Shown in pieces: positions 36,393-49,500 of a DNA stretch of 64,000 nucleotides (positions are counted from its first letter, which is position 1; each line of letters starts with the position of its first letter). The notes under the pieces were generated by a model. The model saw only the letters and a list, made by a program, of their open reading frames with translations. It was not told where the DNA came from and searched no databases. A program made the translations under genes and the position numbers. Source of the stretch: Tubiluchus corallicola (Eukaryota > Priapulida > Priapulimorpha > Priapulimorphida > Tubiluchidae); assembly GCA_030141605.1 (NCBI GenBank), contig JAQGDQ010000024.1:513501-577500 (forward strand). Direction: 5' to 3'.

Positions 36393-36651
36393 GCGCATGC
36401 AGACTAGCGAGTTCAGGCTTGAGAACAAAACTTGTTGCGAGTTACTCTCCGACAGTAAGCGACAGCTGATACTCACTTCTCTATTCATTGCGAAAAGTGT
36501 CGAGAGTAACTTGCCGAGGCGTTCACACTAGATAGTAGTTCGCAGAAAATCAACTCGCAGCAACTGCCAGAGAGTTCGCATAACTCGCAAGACAGTTCGC
36601 ACTTTTCATCACAGAGAAAACTCCCGATAGAAAACTCGCTAGTTTGAGCGC
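36393..36651. mobile_element. TIR element (~260 bp) with ~20-bp inverted ends
   Basis: The left end is gcgcatgcagactagcgagtt (36393-36413). The right end aactcgctagtttgagcgc (36633-36651) is its reverse complement with two substitutions and a two-base gap. The interior repeats aactcgca/ttcgca words in both orientations. No open frame is present. It fits a MITE of unknown superfamily. Confidence 0.6.
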
Positions 36652-36659
36652 ACCACTAG

Positions 36660-38935
36660 GAAAAGAAAAATAGAGAAAAAATTGTTTGTAATTACGCCAT
36701 TGGGCTGTTGTGGGAAGCTTTCCGAGGAATTACTGTTACGTCTAGCTCCTGAAGCTCGATCAGTTGGACATCGACTATAATTTGCTGCTTCACAGCGTAT
36801 ATAACCTGCTTATTGATTTAAAACAACAATAAGCCGTAATTGTAAGGTATAATGCGATAATGCCGTGCTGTTACATGATTCCGCTACCATCCGCCAAAAG
36901 AATCAGCTCATTTTCGCGAAAATCTATAACATGCACATACATCCACATAAATTGCTCTCAAAAGAAGTAATGTACAAACAGCACGAGTGAACAAAAGATT
37001 TGATAAATAAAATTACCTGATAGCAGTGAAAAAGGTATGATTAAAGTAAATGAAATTTAAGTATAACGATTATATTTTGATAATTGCTGTGGTGGTAGCG
37101 GCAATTATTATGATGTCGATGATAATGGAAAAGGTGATACTGACTAAGAAGATGACTCCGCGATGCCGACAACAATGACGATCACGTGATGATGATGATG
37201 ATAGTAATGATTGTGATGATATTGATAGCGACAATGATGAAGACGTTGACGATGCTGATGATGATCGTGATGGTGATGATGATGATGATGATGATGATGA
37301 TAGTGGTGTTGATGGTGAAAGCAATGTACTTGTTAGTAGTGGTAATTGGTAACTATCAGAACGTCGACAACCCTGATAGCAACTTTACTGCCGTAATAGT
37401 CCTGTAGCAATCAAATTGCGTTTTGACGTTACCAGGTCCAAAATATTGTTCACACGTCACATTTATTCTTACAAATTTGACTATAAATGAGCCTTTGTCG
37501 CTTTTAGTACAATTAACTTCTGTTGATTCTGAAAGTGTAGCGGCATTGAAGGCTTCTATTAGCTGTAATAAACTTTTAGCACAGACTATTATACAGACTA
37601 AATAACTGAGAAACTTACCCTCCTGAAATTTTATTTTTCCGGTGCTTCAAGCTGCTACCGTGACAAACACAAAAAGAAACTTTCAACAAATACTAAAGTA
37701 AGTCATTATACACATCACAGTAGTTGAGCTTCAAGCTCTGCAGATCGCCAAGGTCACCTACTTACTATGTGCGATAAAATGCAACATTCGTTCTCATGCA
37801 CGCGCAGTGGTTTGATACATTGCGGAAACAACAAATGAAACCCTGCAAATTACTGCACCGATGAAACTTACACTTAATTGTTATAGGCTATTAACTATTT
37901 TGTCTAGCAAGTGCGCAAGCTTTTGCTAGAATGAGCACATAGAAAGTGCTCCCTCGTGTGCTTCCCTAGCGTAACGGGCTTCAGCGTGATATTGATCTGT
38001 CACGTGACTGAAGCTAGCAAGTTTGCTAGCCAAGGTAGAATAGTCGTGCGTGTGTAGTGACTTGTCAATTTTCCATTCTTATTTGGTTTATTAGGAAGCA
38101 CTTGTGTAACTGAGTTCATTAAAAGTATACGTCAAATCGACCCAGAGTATTTGTGTCAGAGAATGCCAATTCACGGATAAAGCTTAATGAGAAGAACCGA
38201 GTTTCAACTTAGAACGTTTGACTACATTAGTTAAATTCAAACCGTGTGGAAATTTAGCAACCTATTTGCTCTTTTAGTTGTTTTGGTCATCAGTATGCAT
38301 TGCTACATGCCACAGTAATGTAATATTCTGTACTTACTTTCACAGACACGGAACACCTTAAATATTAATCAGATATCACAAAATGTACTCCATAATTTCT
38401 AGTAAACCATGTTGATCTATAAACTGTAGAATTTTTCAGGCCTGTTGAGAGATTATGGATTAATCTCTTTCGATAAAAAGACGTGCCTCTTCAACTGTAA
38501 AATGTCACAAGGAGGTGAAAACACAAATTAGGTGATCACGGTGACACACTTTCGCCACATTAGTCATTGTTTGCTAAAACGAAAAAAAATCTGCAACGTG
38601 CTGTTTCAGTTGACCTTTTAAAATCCAAAACTTGAAGACCACGCCAGAATGCCTGTTTCTTCGAAGAAACGTCAGGAGTTTCTTCAGATGTTTTTCAGTC
38701 TGTTTTAACGCGTAATTTACAGCATGGTCCATGTTGCAGATTGCGCTGATTGTTCGATACGACTTGTTGTCGACCCTTGAAGATGCAGGATTGATTAGAA
38801 AACCCCGACTGCCACTCACAGGAGTGGGTATTTATCAGAGAATCTGCGATTGAATGTAATGTTAATCCAGAAGAGGTTGAACGAAAACTATTCATTTGAG
38901 ACCATCGTGGAATTTGGAAAATAAATACATATACC
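36660..38935. other. No gene supported; one GAT tract
   Basis: Apart from the GAT tract (37090-37330), no gene or further repeat is recognised. Confidence 0.4.
37090..37330 (+). repeat. Degenerate GAT trinucleotide tract
   Basis: GAT/GAC/GTT units with two purer runs at 37186-37202 and 37273-37299. Met- and Ser-rich frames across it are artefacts. Confidence 0.85.
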
Positions 38936-38937
38936 TG

Positions 38938-40197
<1,260 letters not shown>

Positions 40198-40203
40198 TTT
40201 ATT
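40198..40203 (-). terminator. Paramyosin poly(A) signal
   Basis: TTTATT on the plus strand is AATAAA in the sense direction. It lies 117 nt after the paramyosin stop codon, implying a short 3' UTR ending near 40180. Confidence 0.75.
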
Positions 40204-40319
40204 ACATTCACATTATTATCTCATACAAAAACGTTGACAAGTAAAACGCCATCTGATAACCAATGGCGCGCTATCTAGCATAGTAAGCCACAGGGTGATG
40301 GTCGCTTCGTAAGACTAGT

Positions 40320-40514
40320 TTAGTACTGACGACGGCTGACATTACGCTCGTCAACAACCACCAGACTTGGGCGTCTGCCACTGGTTACAACAGTGTGGTG
40401 CTTACTGCGCAGGACACTTAAGCTGCTCTCTGCCTGCTCACATCTGGCCTCGGTATCTTCCAGGTCACGCTGATAGCGGCGCAATCTGGTGATGGTTTGT
40501 TGGTTGACAGATTC
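40320..40514 (-). CDS. Paramyosin exon 15 (residues 807-870, stop)
   Basis: Acceptor cttttacag|GAATCT, phase 0. It encodes ESVNQQTITRLRRYQRDLED and the non-helical tail. RRPSL (Ser856) is a clean R-R-x-S basophilic-kinase motif. Stop TAA at 40322-40320. Confidence 0.95.
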   Translation of the reverse strand, partial: ESVNQQTITRLRRYQRDLEDTEARCEQAESSLSVLRSKHHTVVTSGRRPSLVVVDERNVSRRQY

Positions 40515-43500
40515 CTGTAAAAGAAAAATATTTTTTACTTCAGAAAAAGGAAGTGCGGTTTGCGTCGGATAACGAGCACGGTTTTTTCTTTGAAAGGTTC
40601 ACACTAAAATATTAAATTCCACGAAGCACCTGGTCAGGTTAAAATTTTGTGGACACCCGAACAACCAAAAACCAAAACCAAACGGTCAACAACCAAAATG
40701 TCGACAAGAAGTAATATAACGGTAAAGACATTGTGTTGAGGCAGCCCTCAAAACAAGATCAACATGTAAAGCGTAGCGCGATACAAATTGAATTTAAGTT
40801 GATACTATTTGCTAAAGCAAAATGTTAAGGCACTTTAACAGTGTTTATAAAAAGGATTGTACCCATAATTCAAGCATTTTAATGCGTTTCGTGTAATGAA
40901 TACTTTTGTTTTTCTGTTCTTTTTGCACTAGGCTTAATTGTTTGTCTTGTTATTTGGCCCTTTCCTTTGGCATCATGCATTCTTGGTTATTTTACGTTTT
41001 TTCCGCTCACCTGTTCCTCAACCGTACGTTTGTACATCTGAATTTTGACTGTCAACTTCTCTACTGTCTCCTGCAAGATGACAATTCTGGAGCTGTAGTC
41101 TTCAATTTCTACTTGCTGTTCACGAACTCGCTTGTCACGGGTCTTGACTTGTTTGTCAAATGTCTGAGATCTCTTCCTCTCCTCATCGAGTTCCGTCTCA
41201 GTGTCGCGAAGCTGTAATAACAATGATATCAGTTTAGACAAAATTGACTGCGACAGAAGCTACAGCCAAAAAATCTGATGTTGGTACGTTTCCAACAAGT
41301 AGGATGCAAAAAAATAAGAGTGGACTATTTTCGCAACGTCCTTGCCCCTCTTTTCGTACTGGTCTCTTATTTCTTAGTTACATAAATGTCTGGCTAAAAT
41401 TTCTAGGTGGTCTATACTTCACTGTGTTCAGGATACCCAACGTGCTAGATTTAAATTTCAAAATAATTAAATAGTATTTGTCCTCAGCCTCCATAATTGT
41501 ACCGCCTTTTTCAATTAGATGTCCAGCAGGACTGAGTAAGGAAGATTTAGACTAATTAATGAAAGTCTATCCCGCAGCGCATCACGTATTTAACTCGTGA
41601 TCCAATTGATTAGTTAAATTGATTAGCAATCATCATCTTGTGGGTTAAAAGGGCAGCAGAGATAGTCGATATAATTAGTGGAGCATTGTGCCAGTTTGTT
41701 GGTCAATATCATATACAATATGCATGATAACTCACCCTGCCTTCGAGCTTAGCGATTGTTCTCTTAGCAACAATCATAGCATTGGCCTCCACCTCAGCTA
41801 GACGCACTTGAAGATCCTTGACCTGATTCTCAAGGGCCTTGCGGTTGTTGTCCAGCTTTTGACACTTATCCTGCTCGTTGCTCAACTCGTCGTTTGCGCG
41901 ACGCAGATCGGCTTCGGCCTTAGCTTGGGCTTCTTGTGCGGTCCTGGCCTCAATCCTAGCGTCGTCCAGGTCACTCTGCAGTGCCAACACGTCCGCTTCC
42001 AGTTTCTGCTTGGAAGCCATAAGCAGAGAGACAGTGCTGGAGAGCTCGGAAAGGCGGCCATGACACTCCTCAAGCTCAGCCTCAAGTGTTTTCTTCATGC
42101 GGAGGGCCTGAAAGATGAATTCGCATATTAGTTATTTGCAAGAGTCACCACGAACTGCCAGCATTTTCCGTGAATAAATGCATTTATGGCGAGACTGGAA
42201 ATTTTTTGCGTGTATGAATTTTCACGAATACCTTTCACATCGTCTCGTTAGAATTAACGGCCATCCAAGTTACTTTTCGGCTCAGCAAACAAGTGACACG
42301 AAAAACGTCTCTAGGTATTTATGATGGCTATTCAATGAAATGCAATCGTATTTACATCAATCGAACACGCATTATTTACATACCTGTCATAAATTGATCG
42401 ATGGCTTTATTCTGCTACAGGCTATAGCTGAAGCGCACACGCCAAGCTGAGGGCTTCTTCCAGCATTTTAGCATATTAAGGTATATTAGTTTAGTTATTA
42501 AAGCATACAAAAATAACAAGATCATTAATTTGCTCGTTTTAACTTGTTTTAAGCAGAACTGTCGTAGCATCTACACTAACTAATTAAACGAAATCACTCA
42601 GTTAAAACAATTAGCTTGCTAAACATGAGAAATATCTAAACATCATTGGGCGTGCATTGATGTTGGCTCTATTCCTGCTTTAAGAAGTGAAAGTACTGGC
42701 AGATGTCTAAAATTTTAATCAGTTAGGACCCACTTCTGAATCATGATAACAGAATAGGCTCGTCAAGCTCGCATCTTTGCGACTTGGTTTGAAAATGGCT
42801 CGCAGCTGTCTTCCGCAAGAATTTGCAATGAGTCACGGCCATTTTATTTTATCTACAGAAAATAAAATGCCAATATAAATCAAATAAATACGACTTATGC
42901 ATCAAGCCTCAATGTTCATCCCTTGCCCCATCACGACATATACAGCTCTAGATAATTTTCAATTTGCTGTAATATTGATAAATGTGGTTAGCTTAAAAAT
43001 TTAGTTGTTCAGTTGTAAACGCTGAATGCTTTATTAAAATCACAAAGCCTAGAGTTGCCTTTTACGTACAGGCTTCAAAGGATATCAATTTTTGATAGCT
43101 TATGATTTCAAAATTGTGTATTAAAGTTGATAACTAAAACCGATTCATTCTAACTTTCCACATGATTTTCCAAGCACTACTAACAGTAACATAAATCAAA
43201 ATACATGTAACAATTTGGTATGTACGCGAACCATTTTCAAAATCACGATATCTTTTTGCAAAAGAATCATAAATGCGAGCCCAAATGCAGTATGTTAACA
43301 GTCAGTTGCAAAACCAAGTCAATTTTAACTAAAATTAATCGGTTAATTTACTAAAAATTATAATTATTTAATCTCATGGAGTACATAAACGTTGCAGAAA
43401 TGGGGTACCTGCTCGAGAGTGATTCTGGCTTCCTCGAGTTCACTCTGCAAAGCTTGTGCGCGTCTCTGCACAGCGTTAAGTTGGTCAATGGTCTGCTGAA

Positions 43501-46500
43501 GTTGACGCTGACAGTCCTCATAGAGACCTTGCAGATCCTAGAAGAAAAAGAAACACTAGAAAGTGATAACAGAAAATGAGATGAGAATGGAATAATGGTT
43601 ATTAGCTGCTAGTAGTTATAACTCAATTACCTAAATAACATAGATGTAGATAGAATAATAGTAAATGATTAAACAAAACAAAAAAAAATCAGTAAATTGT
43701 TCGCAGCGGAACAAGCTATGAAGGAGCAAAATGAATAGGCCAACGTAACGAGAAGGAGTAGTGCTTCATAATAAAATAAAATACATTTTATGGACATTTT
43801 GGCAACGTAAAAGTTGCATCAGGCTTGAAGTCGCTTAGTTTTTCCTAACTATGTAGCTTTTTCCAGCAAGTCGTTGCTCTATAGAAGCTTAGCCTTCACA
43901 TTTGACAATAACACTGAAAAATTAGACGCGTCTCCATTCGCGCGGATTAAACTCGAAAGGTTTTCATTAAATTCTCCGACATGTTCCTACTAAAACCACA
44001 CTCGTGTTGGCTTTTGTCAGACTCTCAAAACAAACCATTTTGCAAATGAAACTTTAATTGCTTTCGTGGCAACTCCGCAGACTTTTCCCACAAAGCGTTA
44101 ACTGTGTATTTTAAACCAGAGATGCGAGAACGAGAGAATGTCGTCTGTAATCTAATGGGTGATGTTTCTTTGATGATACTCTGTGACTGGTAAAATTAGG
44201 AAAACTACGTTAGCGGCTGCGTTGACAGAGGTTATTAAGCGTTACACAAACGTAACTTGCAGTGACGTTCCACACCACCATTGAATCACATTGCATTAAC
44301 AATAAAAATGTAGTGCGATTTTATTCACAGCTATAACCCGCTATAACCCACCAAATGTTTATCAGATGTAGATACATTAGACGAGTATTTAATACACCAG
44401 GATTAATTATCACCAAGAATGTCTTTGCACTATAGATTTTATTATACTGGCAAACACAGTGCAATTTCTTTTTAGATCATCGCGTAATTTTTCTAAAGTA
44501 TTTGAGTTGCGGCCTGTTTACTTAGATAAGTGGAAAAATCGCACCTTAACAAAATATTAGCTCATTCTTTATCTGTTTTTCACGATGGCACCCAATATCG
44601 TCGCAGGTTTACTCTTGAAGTATTTTTGCTTTGACAACACTATGTTTTCAAAATTCCCTAGTTTGAAATTATTCTTAGTCTTTTTTACCTTCAGTTGTGC
44701 AGCAAGAGCCTTATTCTTCCTTTCAGCTTCCATACGGGCAGCGTTGGCACTATCAAGAGATATCTCCAGTTCATGGATCTCCGTCTGGTACTTCTTCTTA
44801 AGCCTCTGTACTTCTGCCTTATGACGTGCCTCAGCATCTTGCAGCTTCACAATCAGCATGTCAATTTCTATCTGCATCTGCTTCCTAAATTAATGATGTA
44901 GTTTAATTTCTAGTAAAACAGATATAACATATTTGAGGTCTTTAGTCCTTAAGTCACCCTGTCTGCATTTGATGGCTATTTTTGCCAACGTAGATTTTTA
45001 TGTTCATTGCAGGTTGCTATTTCTTAAAATACATCTTGGGAATTTTTTTCATCATATTTAGTATTTCTGGATAATAGTTAAATTTTTACCCTAAAATGGC
45101 TGTTTTGTCAGAAAAAGAAACGTACTATGCACAAAAAAAATCTTCAACATTTAAGAATGGTTCAGAATTATTATGGAATACAATCAGAGGGCTTATTTAT
45201 TGTAAATCTGTCCAATGGATTTATAATGAGCATCAGTAGCAACAAACAAATGTTAGCAATGCCGTTTATTTGTATGTCACGTTAACCTGCTGTACATCTT
45301 AGCACTCACTCTTATTTCCCTATCTTTTGTATTGTATTACTTTTTATTGTGAACCATGGTTTGAAATAAAATTCTTTATATTTGTCGTTATCACTAAAAT
45401 ATTAAATGCTTCCTTAGAACAAGCAAGCATTTTATTCTGCTAACATGACAAGCTTGTATAATCCTATTATCTCTGAACACTTACTGTCTTGCAAGTCTTA
45501 ATTTATTTAAAGGAAAACACTGACGAGTCTATGCAAAATATTACATGCATTTCTAATGGCTCACTCTGTACCTCTTTTTGTCGATATGTGAAGGGCACTT
45601 GAATGTTCATAGGTATTGGATCTTTCAATGTCACAAGACACAGATGGCAAGTAGTTTTGAATAGTTTTTTGCACATAACACCACCAAACTCGCACTTGCA
45701 CATTTGCGTACAAACAAGTTTTTTCTTTTTTCTGTTTTCGAAATTTGATAACATTTGATAGGATCCACTATAGCCTGACACTTTTTGGCTGGATGGTTGC
45801 AAAATCTAATAAGTTGCTGACACGCTTTGATGTGTCCAGTGTGGTTCCCATGTCAGTTCAATAGACTTTTTCCAGCCCCCGTCAAATGGTGATAATAAAG
45901 TTGGGACAGTGATCCATGCTGGGCCCCAATAATATCTTGCCTGATAAGCCCACACGTGAATAATTCTCTCATTATTCTGGGGACTATTTTTTATTGAAAA
46001 ATAGTTGACCTTTATACGGGCTACATACATTTGTATGTTTAAGATGCTAAATAAATTGACAAAAATCCCCAACGTATATTTTGGCGACCCCTAGATGATA
46101 CAAAAATGATGGTATATGTTGGCAAAGATTTCCACCAAGTGCAGACAGAGTCCACTTTTTGTGCCATAAAGCCCTGCACTTTGGGGACACTTTTGTTTGA
46201 TTTCAAGCCAACCATAACGGTGGCTGGCACCTTAGAGATATGACATAATACGAAGCATTACAGACTTACGCAGTTTTATAGCTTTGATAATCCTGTTAGC
46301 AGAAAATGCAGAAGTCCTCAGTGTCGTTAATAGTGGCAGCTAGTCAATATTAAAAATCATATTGTGTTAGTTAAAAACAGTAATAGTGCAACGTTCTTTA
46401 TTTTTAGTTCTGGCAAAATACGAGCAAAAGTAATTTTACGAACCGCATTGCGTCCATTTCATCCTGTTTCTGCTGCAGTTTTTTCTCATATTCTGCTTTC

Positions 46501-49500
46501 TGGAAGGCTAATTCCAATGTCAAGTCTTTCACCTTCTGTTCAGCAGCTTTGCGAGCGTGCTCCTCTTCTCTCAGAGCATCAGTCAGCTCTCGCACATCGG
46601 TTTCCAGACGTTGAATCTGGATGGTCAACTCGTTAATGGTCTTTGTTGCTTGTTCGAGTCTAGCATTTGCATCTTGTAGGTCAGCTGATGAAAACAAAAT
46701 TGTTTAAAATTCAGTAAGTGTCTGATGTATTATTGTTATTCCAATGTTCCATTGTATTTAGTGTGATTATTATTTTTTTTCAATTTTTAATTTAAATTTT
46801 TGAGAGGCCGTTTATTACTACGTGGCAGGTCTGTCAAAACTGTAAGATAGCTCTTACCAAAAAAGATTGAAACATCTTACGAACACTACAGATCTCCTTA
46901 TGTACTGACTTGTATTGTACTGATCTGTTTTTCCAAATTTCACTTTTTTAAACTTTTGATTCTGATGATTATTCGTTGCTTTTAAATGATCCAAATTATC
47001 AATGGCTTCTAGAAATATTACAGTATACTGTTTAACCCACATTGTAAATAGTAATACTTTAGCATTTTTCAAAGTAAGGACCCTGTACCCATACCAGCAA
47101 GTTTCTGATTGTCTCTCTTGAGGACTTTGTTTTCGTCTTCTAGTTTTGCAACCTCGTGCTTCAGCTTCGACACTTCGTTGTTAAGACGTGCAATGTCTCG
47201 ACGTGCTTGCTCGCATTCATTAGCCAACTCTTCATTCTTGCGACGGAGATCATCGCATAGAACTTCCAATGATTCAAGCTTGCCTTGGAGGACCACAATG
47301 GTACTATTGGCCTAAACAGCACGTTATAGAAAGTTACTATTTAAAACAGGTGAAAATGAGGCCGATAATTTTTTGGTATTTGGCATTCTTTAAAAAAGTA
47401 AGTTTTATAGATTAAGTTTTCTAATATACCTGGTCAAGTTCGGCAATGGTCACTTGCAGCTCACTGTGAATGCGCGCCTTGGCCTTCTCTAGATTGTTAA
47501 CCCTTGCATGAAGACCTTCGATTGTATTTTCATAATCAGCCTGCTTAGCCGCCCATTTGCGCCTGAAACGATAACGCTATTTTAATTACCTGCCCTTAAT
47601 GCTGTCCTTTCGCGAAACAAAGGTCGTCCAATTTATAATTCGATTACAGAAAATAGTACAGCGCCCACAAAAACTGAAGTTAATTAAGGCTGAAACAACA
47701 ACAACATTAATAACAGGACTCTTGTTAGTAATTTGATAATAAAAGCAAATAAACTGGTATTCAAGTAAAATGTCTTTGAACTCAAAATAATGAAGTCATT
47801 AGTGCTAATGTATCTTCATTTTACTATCACTTTTGACCTAAATGCATAAAACGTTTTCTGCTTTATTATTGGTGGTTTATCATAATTTAGTTATTACACA
47901 AATTTTTTATTGGTGTAATTCGTGTCAAGTAAGTAACTGTATTGTTTTTCTTTGATTTGATTCAATTTGGCAAATGACTATGCATTACTAAATCAAGGAC
48001 TTCACCAAGTTTTGCAGTTGTCACAGATGATAGCCTTTTCCCATAAACCCGGGTCCGGTTTCACCAAAGTCATCACTAAGTTAACGACATTCACTTAATA
48101 ACGACGTCGTTAAGTTAGTCACGGCTTTATGAAACTGGGCCCCGGTCTTAGCAACACAACATTAGACAAAGCTAAAATCCCTGCAAAGTACTTGTGCATT
48201 CTCAATAATTACCTGTAATCCTCTAACTCTTCCTGTCTAGCGATACATTCTGCCTCGTACTTGGACTTATAGGATTGGTATTCTTGCTCTAAGCGCACCA
48301 CTTTGCGCTCGCACTCAGTCCTGATCTCGATCTCCTCTTCCACCTGTGACCTGCAGGAATCCAATTCTGCCTCAACGCTGCGCAGGTGATCTTGCACTTG
48401 ACGTCTTTGCTACAATTGAAGTCATTAAGCAAACTACTTAAACTGGGTATTCGAAAACGTGAACATTTGCTTGCTTTATTATTAAAGCAACGTGGTCTCT
48501 TAATAAGGCTAGTCTGACGATTCGTCAGTCATTCCGACAACCATCTGTTTAGTCGACTATTCGTTTGGTTGATTAGTTGGTTTGCCATTCTATTAGCTAG
48601 CTAAAAATCAGTCAATCGGTCGGTCAGACAGTCAGTCAATCAGTCAGTCAGTCAGTCGGTCGGTCGGTCGGCCAGTCAGTCAGTAGGTCGGTCGGTCGGT
48701 CGGTCAGTAGGTCGTTCGGTCAGTCAGTCAGCCAGTCAATTAGTCAGTCAGTCAGTCAGTCAGTCAGTCAGTCAGTCAGTTGGCATGTCTGTGTTTCAGT
48801 CAGTCAGTAGGTCGGTCGGTCAGTCAATCAGTCAGCCAGTCAATTAGTCAGTCAATTAGTCAGTCATTCAGTCAGTTAGTCAGTTGGCATGTCTGTGTTT
48901 CAGTCAGTTAGCCAGTCGATCTGTCACTGTCAGGCAATTTAATTAGGCAGCCGGCTAGCAAGCACATATGATCAAATGTGTTAGACTGCTAGTCAGTCAG
49001 TCAATTAGAATATAGTTTTGTCGGCCAGTTCGTATATAGGTTGTTAAGCACTACATTCAGTAAATCCGTAGCCAAAAGTTAATTAATCATCGGCTTCTCC
49101 CCAACTCACTTAATGCCTAATAAATCTGAGTGATTAATTATTAACATTACCCTCTGTTCTTCATCAACATTGCGCTTCAGTTCATCCACCTGTCTGGTCA
49201 AGTCTAGTTTGATGTTTTGTAGAGTGTCAGCATCTCTCTGAGCATTTCGCCATTTCTCGGTGACTTCGTTGTTTTCAGCTTGAAGTTTAGTCTTCGCTGT
49301 CTATGAAAGTGAAAATAAAACGCCAAGTTCAAACAGCCAACAACTATTTTTATGAATATCAAAACTGATTTACAGAAATGGAAATTTGTAAAACTTTGAA
49401 TACTTTCTATTCTTTTATCATTTAGTCTGCGTCCTTAATACACTAGTCCTGGCTAGCCTACATGTTGTGTGTAGCTTGGTTTAAAGAAACCTAATGAATT

